64,000 bases of DNA from the NCBI RefSeq assembly GCF_023503965.1, contig NZ_CP097298.1, positions 2,249,001-2,313,000 of the forward strand, read 5' to 3'. Below the pieces are notes generated by a model. It worked only from the letters and a program-made list of their open reading frames with translations. It was not told the DNA's origin and did not search any database. Position 1 is the first letter of the stretch. Every line of letters begins with the position of its first letter. The position numbers and the translations under genes were made by a program. The stretch comes from Brevundimonas albigilva (lineage in GTDB: Bacteria > Pseudomonadota > Alphaproteobacteria > Caulobacterales > Caulobacteraceae). This document shows positions 1-13,598 of this stretch, in pieces.

Positions 1-1538
1 GCGACCAGCGCAGCGCCTTCAGATAGCCGCTCATCCAGAACGGGTCGCGATCCTCGTGCTTGGTGTGCTTCAGCATATAGGCCGCCATCAGCGGCGTCAG
101 CGTGCGCGCCACGACCAGCGAGAAGAACACGCTGATGCAGGCCGCCAGGGCGAAGGCCTTGAAGAACTGGCCGATGATGCCGGGCATGAAGCCGACCGGC
201 GCGAAGACGGCGATGATGGTGCCGGTGGTGGCCACGACCGCCAGGCCGATCTCGTCGGCGGCCTCGACGGCGGCGTCATAGGGCGGCTTGCCGTCGCGCA
301 TGTGGCGCACGATGTTCTCGATCTCGACGATGGCGTCGTCGACCAGGATGCCGATGGTCAAGGACAGCGCCAGCAGCGTCACCACGTTCAGCGACTGGTC
401 CATCGGCGCCAGGATGGCGAAGGTCGGGATCAGCGACATCGGCATGGCGGTGGCGGCGATCAGGGTCGCGCGCCAGTCGCGCAGGAAGATCCACACCACG
501 ATCACGGCCAGGACCGCGCCCAGGATCAGGGCCTCCAGCGAGGCCAGATAGCTTTCCTCGATATACTGGACGCTGGACGTCACCTGCTGGATGGTTCAGG
601 TTGGGATTGGCGTCGTCCAGGCGGGCGACCTCGGCGCGGACGCGCTTGGCCAGGTCGACCTCGCTGGCGGTGCGCGAGCGCAGGAAGTTGAAGGTCACCG
701 CCTCCTGACCGTCGTAGCGGGCGATGCGGCGCGGCTCGCCCCACTTGTCCTCGACCTTGCCCAGGTCGTCCAGGCGCACGGTGCGCCCGTCGCCCAGCGG
801 CACCAGGGTCTGGCGCAACTGCTCCAGCGAGGTCGCGGCGCCGACCGTCCGCACGGCCCGCTCGGACCCGGCCACGGTGACGCGGCCGCCCGGCAGGTTG
901 TTGTTGACGTTGACCAGGGCCTGGCTGACCTGGGCGGCGGTCACGCCATAGGCGGCCAGACGCTGGGGATCCAGCTCGACCCGCATCTCGCGATCGACCC
1001 CGCCGGAGCGGTTGACCTCTCCGACCCCGCCCAGCGCTAGCAGCGAGCGACTGACCTCGTTGTCGATGAACCAGCTGATCTGTTCCGGCGACATGGTCGC
1101 GGAGCGCACGACATAGGTGATCAGGGCGTCGCCGGTGATGTCGATGCGCTGGACCGTCGGCTCCTGCATGTCCTGGGGCAGGCTGGCGCGCACGCCGCTC
1201 ATGGCGTTGCGCACGTCGTTGGTGGCGCGCTCGGTGTCGGTGCCCAGCTCGAACTCGATGGTCGTGGAGGACACGCCGTCCGAGACGTTGGAATAGATGT
1301 GGCGCACGCCCGACAGGCCGGCGATCGAGTCCTCGATCAGGCGCGTGACCTGGACCTCCATCTCGGCCGGGGCCGCGCCCGGGCGGGCGGCGGTGACGGC
1401 CACGATGGGGAAGTCGATGTCGGGGTTGTTGTTGATCCGCATCCCCGCGAAGCCGGTGATCCCCGCCAGCGTCAGCAGGATGAACAGCAGGATGATCGGG
1501 ATGGGGTTCTTGATCGCCCAGGACGAGATCTGGTTCAT
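1..1538 (-). CDS. RND-family efflux pump inner-membrane transporter, 3' end beyond the window edge, one frameshift
   Basis: Proton-driven inner-membrane pump of the AcrB/MexB class that would export drugs or other toxic compounds through a tripartite complex. The protein begins with a cytoplasmic stretch and a first membrane segment (about residues 12-30), followed by porter-domain sequence typical of RND pumps (DIDFPIV, NNNLPGG). Reading is broken at 594-596, where an extra A (coding strand) follows PNL. In the shifted frame the protein continues to the window edge and includes the TM4 motif GILVDDAIVEIEN with the paired aspartates of the proton relay. Ten bases separate its ATG from the end of the upstream adaptor gene, so the two form an operon. 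The substrate cannot be inferred. Confidence 0.9.
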
Positions 1539-1547
1539 GGCCGGGCC

Positions 1548-2704
1548 CTACTTCGCGGCCGGCTGGGCGGGAGCCTGGGCGGGCGCGGCGGGACGGCCGG
1601 CGCCGGTCGTGGCCACGGCGACGCGGTCGCCGTCGTTCAGGAAGCCCGCGCCCTGCACCACCACCCGGGCGCCGGTCTGGACGCCGCTGACGGCGGTCTG
1701 CGCGTCGGTGCGCGACAGCACCTCGATTGGCTGGAAGCGGACGGTCGCCCCGTCCGCGCTCAGCACGAAGACGCCCGCGCGGTTGTTGCGATAGAGCACC
1801 GAGGCGGTCGGCACCGTCGTCGCCGGCTGGTCGCCCACGGCGATGCTGGCGCGGGCGAACATCCCCGGCTTCAGCTGGCTGCCGGGCGCCAGGGAGATGC
1901 GGGCCACGCCCAGGCGCGTCTCCGGGTTCACCTCGGGCGTCACGATGCGCACCGTGCCGGTGGTTGATCCCGCCTCGCTGGAGGTGATCGCGGCCGACTG
2001 GCCGGCGCGGATCAGCGGCAGTTCGGTCTCGGGCACCTGGGCGTCCAGCTCCAGCCGGCCGTCGCGCACCATGCGGAACAGTTCGGTCCCGGCCTGGATG
2101 ATCTGGCCCTTGGTGACGCTGCGGCTGATGATCTGGCCGCTGACGGGCGCGCGGATGGTGGCCTGGCTCAGCTGGGTGCGGGTCTGGGACAGGGTGGCGC
2201 GGGCGGCGGCCAGGTTGGCGGCCGAGGACCGCTGGTTGGCCAGGGCCGTGTCCAGCGACGCCTGCGACAGGAAGCCGCGCGCCTTCAGCTCCTGGGCGCG
2301 GGCCAGGGCGGCGTCGTCGCGGGCCACGTTCGCCTCGGCCAGCTGGACCTGGGCCTGCTGCTGCTGCTGCTGGGCGCGCAGCAGGACGTCGTTCATCTGC
2401 ACCAGGGGCTGGCCCTGGCGGACATAGGAGCCCTCGTCGACATAGAGGGCGGTCGCCGTCAGTCCGCCGGTCTCGGCGGCGACGGGCACCTCTTCCCAGG
2501 CCGAGACGGTGCCCGAGGCGCTGACCTTGCGGTCCAGGTCGGTCTGGCTGACCGTGGCGACGGTGACGGTCTGGCGCGACGCGCCGGCCTTTTCGAGGCC
2601 TTTTCGTCGCCGTGGCCGCCGCAGGCCGCGAGAAGCATCACGCCAAGGGCCGCGGTCGCGGCCAAGGTCGAACGGCCGAGGGTCGAACGAGAGAGGGTGA
2701 ACAC
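1548..2704 (-). CDS. RND efflux periplasmic adaptor (membrane fusion) lipoprotein, one frameshift
   Basis: Periplasmic adaptor linking the RND pump to an outer-membrane channel. The GTG start at 2704 gives a lipoprotein signal with lipobox LLAAC. A lipoyl/barrel domain, a Gln-rich coiled-coil hairpin (QQQQQQAQVQLAEANVARD) and beta-barrel repeats follow, and the tail is rich in Pro and Ala. The signal peptide and the rest lie in different frames. Adding one A in the AAAA run near 2601 joins them and gives about 385 residues, normal for the family. It is the first gene of the pump operon and is divergent from lepA, with about 190 bp between them. Confidence 0.88.
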
Positions 2705-2896
2705 GGAAACGGTCCTTGCGTCTGTGGTCCCTGAGACCGGGCGGGAAGGCGACTGTGCGGTTTCGTCCCATACCGCGTCCGGGAAGTCCGCTCAAACGCC
2801 CACAGCTTTCATTGCAAAGGCTTAATGTGGCGCGGTGAAGGTCGTCGCGGCCCCCGCCGCTTGGTCCCGGCCCGCGCGCGTGATAGGGGCGCGCGC

Positions 2897-4706
<1,810 letters not shown>

Positions 4707-4715
4707 GGCCCCGCC

Positions 4716-6223
4716 TCAGTCCCGCGCCTGCGCGCGTCGGCCAGCAGCTGCTCCACGTGCTCGAAGGTTTCGACCACGTCCTGGGGCGGCGCCGTGTCCA
4801 GCTTGCTGACGACCACGATGGCCAGCAGGCTCAGCAGGAAGCCGGGGACCATTTCGTACAGCACGCTGCTCAGCGCCGCGCCGTTCGGCAGCACGGGGGC
4901 GTAGATCCAGAACAGCACGGTGGCCGCGCCGACGATCATCCCCGCCAGGGCGCCGTTGCGGGTCATCCGCTTCCACGTCAGCGACAGGATCACCAGCGGC
5001 CCGAAGGCGGCCCCGAACCCGGCCCAGGCCTGGGACACCAGGCTCAGCACGTTGCTGTTGGGATTGTAGGCCAGGCCGATCGCCGCCAGGGCGACGGCCA
5101 GCACCGCCAGCCGCCCGACCATCACCAGCTCCTTCTGCGGCGCGTTCCGGCGCAGGAAGACGGCGTAGAAATCCTCGACCAGCGAACTGGACGACACCAG
5201 GAGCTGCGACGAGATGGTGCTCATGATCGCCGCCAGGATGGCCGCCAGCAGGAAGCCGGTGATCAGCGGGTGGAACAGGATGTCGCTCAGCACGATGAAG
5301 ATGGTCTCCGGGTCCGCGATCTGAAGCCCCGTGCGGGTGGCGTAGGCCAGACCCGCCAGGCCGGTGCCCAGGGCGCCGATCACCGTCACCGCCATCCAGC
5401 CCATGCCGATGTTGCGCATCGTCGGCACGTCGCGCACCGAGCGCACGGCCATGAAGCGCACGATGATGTGCGGCTGTCCGAAATAGCCCAGCCCCCACGC
5501 CAGGGCCGAGATCGCGCCGATCACGGTGACGCCCTGAAAAAGGTCCAGCAGGCCGGGATCGATCCCGCGCACCGTCTCGGTCATGCCGCCCACGCCGCCG
5601 ATCTGGCCCAGCGCCACGATCGGCACCAGAACCAGGGCCACGAACATGATGCAGCCCTGGACGAAGTCGGTCAGGCTGACGGCCATGAAGCCGCCGATCA
5701 TCGTATAGGCCAGCACCACCCCGGCGGTCAGCCACAGTCCCCAGCCGTAGTCCAGGCCGAAGGCGCTCTGGAACAGCTTGCCCCCCGCCACCATGCCCGA
5801 CGAGGTGTACAGGGTGAAGAAGACCACGATCACCACCGCCGACACGATCCGCAGCAGGCGCGACCGGTCGTTGAACCGCTTGCCGAAATAGTCGGGAATG
5901 GTCAGGGCGTCCTGCGCCGCCTCGGTATAGACCCGCAGCCGCGGCGCCACGATCAGATAGTTGGCCAGGGCGCCGACGAACAGGCCGATGGCGATCCACG
6001 CCGACGACAGGCCCGACACATACATGGCGCCGGGCAGGCCCATCAGCATCCAGCCGCTCATGTCCGAGGCGCCGGCCGACAGCGCCGACACCGTCGGCCC
6101 CAGCCTGCGCCCGCCCAGGACATAGCCGGACACGTCGTCGGTGCTGGTCCGAAACGAATAGACGCCGATGCCCAGCATCAGCGCAAAATACAGTCCGAGG
6201 GTGATGTAGGTTCCGATTTCCAT
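4716..6223 (-). CDS. putP: Sodium:solute symporter (SSS family, PutP-like)
   Basis: Inner-membrane Na+-coupled symporter with about 13 membrane segments; the closest family pattern is proline permease PutP. Visible motifs include ALSAGASDMSGWMLMGLPGAMY near the N-terminus, TIPDYFGKRF and SSSSLVEDFYAVF. ATG at 6223 is chosen over an upstream TTG. In the literal frame the ORF runs on through the antisense of the lepA end. One missing base near 4728-4736 would instead end the protein at the TGA at 4716-4718, giving 502 residues, the usual PutP length. I prefer this shorter reading. Proline specificity is inferred from family resemblance only. Confidence 0.85.
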
Positions 6224-6295
6224 GCCCTGGGGTAGCAAGCGAAATCCCCCGCCGACAACCCTTTGCGGCCAAATCGGGGCAGGGCGGCCCCGGCC

Positions 6296-6528
6296 TCAGG
6301 CCGCCGCCGCCCCCTCGGGCAGGCCCAGGTCCTCGCGCAGTTCGCGCGGATGCAGCCGCGCCATCGCCTGGTCCAGCACCTCCAGCGGCCTCAGCGAACC
6401 GTCCGCCCGCCAGAAGGCCTGGCGACCGCCGCATCGCCGAACTGGACGCCCAACTGACCGCCGCCGGCCTGACGCCCGTAGAGGAAGACGACCGAAACCG
6501 CCGCATCCGCCTGGGTCAGGACATGCAT
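6296..6528 (-). CDS. Small hypothetical protein (uncertain, one frameshift)
   Basis: Not recognised. On the minus strand an ATG at 6528, preceded by AAGGGG, opens a frame that, with one base added near 6425, runs 77 residues to the TGA at 6296-6298. Its C-terminal half (AFWRADGSLRPLEVLDQAMARL) looks like real protein. The opposite strand also carries a protein-like tail (VEEDDRNRRIRLGQD...) ending with TGA at 6592-6594, so this stretch could instead be two truncated gene ends meeting head-on. The sequence alone does not settle it. Confidence 0.35.
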
Positions 6529-6606
6529 ATCAGCCCCTTGGGCAAGGTCGTCTCGACGGAGGACTGGGAGCGGTCGCTGGACGACGAGCGGTGAGGGGGC
6601 GTCCCC

Positions 6607-7342
6607 TCACATCCGCCGACAGGTTCCGCGCCCGCTGAAGGCCAGCCAGCCCTGATCCCGCAGCACCTGCAACTGCTGCCTGATCTTGGGCCGCACATGG
6701 CTGTTGCCGGGATAGAGGGCCGAGAGGCGCGGCTCGAAGACATAGACGTCAGCCAGGGTGAACTCCGCCCGCCCGATGGCCTCCACGCACCGCATCACCT
6801 CCAGCAGCCAGCCGCGCGCGTTCAGTCCGGCGTCCCGCAGAAACAGGGTGCTGCGCCACTGGTCCAGCACCGCCGCCTTGGGCACATGCAGCCCATTCCG
6901 GATCAGCGGAATCCGCCCCGCCGCCGGAACCTGGCCGATCAGGATGTTGCAGCCCTGCCAGCCCGCGCGGCGGGCGTTCGGTCCCAGCGGCTTGCGCGGC
7001 TCGATGATCGCGTTGGTGAAAAAGTGGCGCGGCACGACGATCAGGTCGGTGACACGGGTGCGGCCCCTGTCATAGGCCATGACCAGCAGGCTGGGATTGT
7101 TGCGCGCCTCCAGGCGCGCGGTCATCGCGCGATAGGCGCCGTTCACGACCTTCGGTCCCAGGCGTCCGCGCTTGGCCTTCAGCTCATACCCTCGGCGTAG
7201 GTCGGGCCCTCGGCGTAGGTCGGGCAGCGAAGTCCGCGACGGGCAAATTATTGGGGAAGGGCCGCAGCGCCTCAGCGGCTGCATAAGAGTGCAGAAAGCC
7301 GATATTGAGCCAAATGCTCAACCCAGGCCCCTCCAGAAGCAT
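6607..7342 (-). pseudogene. Relic of a DpnI-type methyl-directed restriction endonuclease
   Basis: The intact C-terminal part matches the DpnI/Dam-replacing family, which cuts adenine-methylated GATC sites: ELKAKRG, NGAYRAM, RKPLGPNARRAGWQGCNI, and a C-terminal winged helix ending KIRQQLQVLRDQGW...GRGTCRR. The N-terminal third is scrambled. Pieces expected in one frame appear in several: AWVEHL (about 7315-7332), FPNNLPVADF with the catalytic Asp (about 7229-7258), CPTYAE, and the catalytic ELK (7178-7186). The first zinc CxxC is now Cys-Ser-Arg-stop (TGA at 7272-7274) and the second is CPTY. An 18-bp in-frame duplication adds six residues. Several independent lesions imply real decay, unlike the single indels elsewhere. 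It converges on nothing recognisable at 6595-6606. Confidence 0.8.
7189..7224. repeat. 18-bp perfect tandem duplication inside the DpnI-like relic
   Basis: The unit ccctcggcgtaggtcggg occurs at 7189-7206 and again directly at 7207-7224. It duplicates the six residues PDLRRG just before the catalytic ELK motif. It looks like a replication-slippage event. Confidence 0.95.
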
Positions 7343-7437
7343 CGCTGGACGCACATAAAATGGCGCAGTATGCGTGTAATATCGCGCGAACGAATTTGAC
7401 TCGGTTCTGCATCGATGCGATGCATATTGTAAGAAAT

Positions 7438-7683
7438 ATGGAGGCTAGGTTGGCTGGTAGTAGCTCGAGTAAGCGCGAAAAATTTCGGGAACTCGCTTCA
7501 AGCCGAGCCGATAAGGCCCTGGAAGCTATTGAAAGAATAGGAAATCTTTCAAACGTTCAGCTGTACGAATGGGACCAAGCTGAGGTCAAGAAAATCATCA
7601 AAGCGCTTCGCGATGAGGTTTCCCGAGTGGAGGCCCGATTCGAGAGTCCGGGCCGTCGGCGGCGCGAACGGTTTACGTTGTGA
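7438..7683 (+). CDS. Small charged helical protein, upstream partner of the GHKL ATPase
   Basis: About 81 residues, mostly helical and charged: KFRELASSRADKALEAIERIGNLSN, then EWDQAEVKKIIKALRDEVSRVEARF. The pattern of a helix, the phrase IxxIGNLSN, then an acidic segment and a KKIxxAL helix resembles small proteins I have seen encoded next to accessory or defence genes, but I know no assigned function. The stop codon overlaps the GAGGAGGG ribosome-binding site of the ATPase gene, so the two are co-translated. The start is uncertain (ATG 7438, or in-frame ATGs at 7420 and 7360). Codon use is less GC-biased than in flanking genes, suggesting transfer. Confidence 0.65.
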   Translation: MEARLAGSSSSKREKFRELASSRADKALEAIERIGNLSNVQLYEWDQAEVKKIIKALRDEVSRVEARFESPGRRRRERFTL

Positions 7684-7693
7684 GGAGGGCGAT

Positions 7694-9522
7694 ATGAGCG
7701 AGATTAGTGCGATACGCGTCGACGATCAGGACTTTTTGGTTACCAGCCTGATCGAGCGTTGCCCAAAGAAGATGATGATCCGCGAGCTATTCAAGAATGC
7801 GGTGGAAGCTGCTGAGCAGCTCGGCGGCGAAGGGCGCGTGGAATTCGGTGTCACAGAAGAATTTTTTGAAACCCCGAAACTGACCATCTGGAACAATGGA
7901 CCGGGAATGGACGAGTCCGAGCTGCGTCAGATGACAAACCTTGCTGCCTCGATCCGTAAGGTAAAGGGGTTGGACGCTAACTTCGGGATGGGCGCGAAAG
8001 TCGCGTCCCTGCCGTCAAACCGGCAGGGTCTGGTGTATCGGTCATGCAAGAATGGTCGAGTTCACGAGACCATACTTTGTGAACGCGATGGGGCCTTCGG
8101 CAGGCTGCGCCGTCAAGGATCGGACGGAACCGACCTGGGGGACGTCATCGACGTGACAGAGCAGATCGATCAGGCTTGCATTAGAGACATCAGCGAGGAT
8201 TGGACGGAGGTCACTCTCCTAGGCAATCGTGACAAGCAAAATACCGCCGTCGATCCCTATGATGGCGACCCAGCGGTCAAAAAATTCTGGCTGGCAAATG
8301 CGCTTTATCACCGCTTCTACAGGCTTCCTGAAGTGAAGGTGATTTTAGATGAAGGAACGCAGGCTCGCGATGGCCGCCGTACGTTTGAGACTATTCCAGC
8401 TCGAATTTCTAAGGGTGCGTTCTCTCAGTTTGAGATGGTATCGCTGCCAAGCGGTGTAAATATTCACTACATATACGACGGTCCGTTTAACGAAACTAGC
8501 CATAACAAATCGATAAGCGGGGCGATTGCTAGCGCTGTCAGTACGTGTGCGGTGGTGTATAAGGGTGAAATGTACTCTGTTGCAATGGGTAGGGATTGGA
8601 CTATCCAGGCTCCATCTTTTGGTATTTCTTTCGGCGCAAAACATATATCTGTTCACATAGAGTTGCCTGACGATTTTAAGGTTCGGCCTGAAGCCTACCG
8701 TCAATACATTAATCATTTGGATGGCGATCAGTCGCAAGTCAATGCGTCTGATTTCGCGGTTCTTGTTCTAGAAAATCGACCTGATTGGCTGGTTGCACTC
8801 ATCCGCTCTCTAGCTCCAAATACCGGAAACTCTGACGAAGAAATAAGAAATAGTCTGCAAGAGCTGCTGAATAGGTATCGCATAAAAATGCCTTCCCCGG
8901 CTGTCAGTGCCGTGGGGCCTGTCGATGTTGATCCCGGCACGGGAGGCGGCAGTGCTACGGCACCGCGCCAAAATGGCGGTGGTGGCGGCACGAAGACCGA
9001 TGACTCTCGGCGGAAAAGTACAGATCTTAGCGTTGTGCAATCAGGCGCCCAAATGGCTCGAATGGCGCAGAACATGCAGCGTGCACCGAGAGCCTGATCC
9101 GGCTCCACGACGAGCAGGAGATTGCTGATAAGAAGATCGTGGGGCGGGCTGGTCGCTATTGCCCGGGAACGGGAGAGCTGTACATCAACATGCTGTATCC
9201 AGCTGTCGAAGCGATGGTCGATCAGCTGCGAAAAGAATACGCTCATGCCCCGGATGCTCACATCATGCAAGATTTGGTCCGATCTCAATCGGAAGATTCG
9301 ATGGTGCGTCGCGTCGGGCGCGGTGTAGTTTTTGCTTTGGCTAAGCGGCTTTCCAAGGAATGGGACGAGGAATCCATGAATAAGGCTCTGGAGCCCGAAA
9401 GCTTGAGCATTGCCGCTGATAACTTTGAGGACAGCCTTCAAGATGCTCGTCGGGCAATAGGGCAGACCCTGCGGGTGCGTAGGGTCAGTGCTCAGAGCGA
9501 GGAGCTTCAGGAAGCAGTTTAG
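7694..9522 (+). CDS. GHKL (Hsp90-like) ATPase domain protein, frameshifted in its linker
   Basis: The N-terminal ATP-binding fold of the gyrase/Hsp90/histidine-kinase/MutL class is clear: N box RELFKNAVEAAE (about residues 28-39), G1 box WNNGPGMD, and G2 box NFGMGAKVA. No kinase phosphoacceptor or DNA-mismatch domain is visible. A Gly-rich linker (GGGSATAPRQNGGGGG) precedes a C-terminal part in another frame (ESLIRLHDEQEIADKKIVGRAGRY...). The frame changes between about 9030 and 9095 with a net loss of one base. Joined, it is about 609 residues. The start ATG at 7694 has a strong GAGGAGGG site. Lower GC than the backbone and the adjacent restriction relic suggest an accessory, possibly anti-phage, gene. 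Function is inferred only. Confidence 0.72.
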
Positions 9523-9552
9523 TAGGCGAGGGGCGCTTCTTGCCTTGGAGGG

Positions 9553-11892
<2,340 letters not shown>

Positions 11893-11993
11893 GAACGAAA
11901 GCTAGTGCGCCAAGGACGGTTTCGCCATAGCGCGCGGGCGCCGAGGGAGGTTGCGTCAGGCGGCGCGGCGCCCGTGCTTGACTCCCTCGCACA

Positions 11994-12021
11994 GTATGCC
12001 GCATACACTGTGTGGCACACA
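11994..12021. promoter_or_regulatory. Two adjacent palindromes upstream of padR, candidate operator
   Basis: GTATGC-C-GCATAC (11994-12006) and TGTGTG-G-CACACA (12009-12021) are perfect 6-bp inverted repeats around a single base, with centres 15 bp apart. They lie 25-50 bp upstream of the padR start. PadR proteins are dimeric winged-helix repressors that commonly bind palindromes in their own promoter, so autoregulation is the natural reading. No binding data support it. Confidence 0.5.
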
Positions 12022-12045
12022 CTATGTGATGCATGGAGGGTGCGG

Positions 12046-12378
12046 GTGGGCGCGGACGAGGAACTGCTGTTCGAGAGCCTGAGGCTGGAGCTGAGGCGGG
12101 GGTCGCTGATCCTGGCCGTGCTGGCCAGCCTCAGGCGCGAGCAATACGGCTATTCGCTGCGCGTCGCGCTGAACGAGGTCGGCGTCGAGATGGAGGAGAG
12201 CACCCTCTATCCCCTGCTGCGCCGGCTGGAGAGCCAGGGGCTGCTCGACAGCGAATGGCGCGAGGAAGATCGACGGAAGAAGCGGTTCTACCGCCTGTCG
12301 CCGCGGGGCGAGGCCATGCTGGCGCGGCTGGCGGCCGAATGGCGGGGCCTGTCCGCCTCGCTGGAGAAGATGCTGTGA
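12046..12378 (+). CDS. PadR-family transcriptional regulator
   Basis: Small winged-helix repressor, about 110 residues: LRRGSLILAVLASLRREQYGYSLR, then the PadR signature ESTLYPLLRRLESQGLL and the wing EEDRRKKRFYRLSPRGEAML. GTG at 12046 is preferred because GGAGGG lies just upstream; in-frame GTGs at 12010 and 12040 are alternatives. It sits immediately before a HAAS-type membrane protein, the usual pairing in which PadR controls the membrane gene. Confidence 0.88.
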   Translation: MGADEELLFESLRLELRRGSLILAVLASLRREQYGYSLRVALNEVGVEMEESTLYPLLRRLESQGLLDSEWREEDRRKKRFYRLSPRGEAMLARLAAEWRGLSASLEKML

Positions 12379-12404
12379 ACACCGGGAAAGAAGGAGGGGC
12401 CGGG

Positions 12405-13506
12405 ATGGACCTGGTCGAACGCTATCTGAAGGCCGTCGCGGCGCAGCTGCCGAAGGAGACGCGCGAGGACATCGTCGCCGAACTGCGCGACGACATCATG
12501 GGCCGGATAGAGGACCTGGAGGCGCGGCTGGGCCGGGCGCCGACCGACGACGAGGTCGAGGCGCTGCTGCGCGAGGCGGGGCATCCGCTGACGGTGGCCG
12601 CGCGCTATCGCCCGGGACCGCAGGCGCTGATCGGGCCGGAGCTCTATCCCTGGTGGCTGTTCGGCGTGAAGGTCGGGCTGACGGTGATGGCCTGCGTCAC
12701 CCTGATCGGCCTGGCGGCGCGGGTGCTGGCCGGCGACGTCTATCCGGGCCAGGCGATCGGCCAGGGCGTGGCCAGCCTGTTCAGCGGGGCGGTGTCGATC
12801 ATCGGCATACTGACCGTGGCGGGCTTCATCCTGGAGCGGCAGGCGAAGAAGCCGGACTTCATCGCCAAATGGCGCGTCAAGGACCTGGGCCTGTTCGAGC
12901 TGGGCGGAAACATCGACGCCGACGACTGGAGCCGCAAGCTGTCGGGCGACTGGTCGGAGCCGAAGGCCAAGCCGGGCCCGGCGGTGAAGGAAAGCGCCGA
13001 GATGTCGCCGGTGGCCCGCGCGGTGGCCAGCGCCATCGGCTGGACGGTGGTGCTGCTGTGGTGGACGGGCCTGCTGCCGGTGATGGCGATCCGGCCCCGA
13101 GGAACTGGCCGGCGTGGTCGACGGCGTCGACTATGGCCTGATCCTGCGCCAGATGGTCCAGGCGGCCTATTGGCCCGTGACCCTGTTCGCGGTCTGCCGC
13201 ATCGGCTTCGACCTGATGCGGGCGGCCTCGGGCGGAAACGCGCGGCTGACGGCGCTGGGCGACCTGGCGTTCGGCGCGGCGGCGGCCTGGGGCGTGCTGT
13301 GGATCTGGTTCTGGTCGGCGCTGAGCCCGGTGATCTGGGTGGGCACGGTCACGGAATTCATCCAGCGCGTGAGCGGACTGTTCGACCGGGTCGACGGCGA
13401 CGTCGGCGGCCTGGCGACCATCCTGATGGTGGTCGTGGTCTGGGCCTTCCTGGCGGAGGTCGCGCGCATGCTCCGGGCGGCGGGCCGGCTGGCGGTCGGC
13501 CGGTGA
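12405..13506 (+). CDS. HAAS/DUF1700-like membrane protein paired with PadR, one frameshift
   Basis: N-terminal cytoplasmic HAAS-like helical domain (MDLVERYLKAVAAQLPKETREDIVAEL, typical of proteins encoded with PadR), then at least four hydrophobic segments (starting about residues 85, 118, 205 and 240) and a C-terminal pair. The frame breaks at 13096-13099, where an extra C in CCCC disturbs AIRPEELAGVVDG. Removing it gives 366 residues ending at TGA 13504-13506. GGAGGGG precedes the ATG. The molecular role is unknown; such proteins are thought to act in envelope sensing with their PadR partner. Confidence 0.78.
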
Positions 13507-13598
13507 GTTTCCGCAGCGGAAGCGGCTGAACCTTCGGACGCTTTCGCCGTTCCGGCCAAGCGGCGCCATTCCGGCCCGCATCGGGGCTGGATCGTCGC

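Noticed and set aside
56-691. Open frames antisense to the RND pump, and similar long frames across GC-rich genes
   Set aside because: They are Arg/His/Gln-rich shadows of strongly coding frames on the other strand and lack start sites or family patterns.
2355-2375. CTG/CAG-like triplet run in the adaptor gene
   Set aside because: It encodes the Gln-rich coiled-coil hairpin typical of membrane fusion proteins; no sign of a functional DNA repeat.
8345-9441. Minus-strand frames inside the GHKL ATPase gene
   Set aside because: Composition is unlike protein and they cover the coding GHKL boxes; no ribosome-binding sites.
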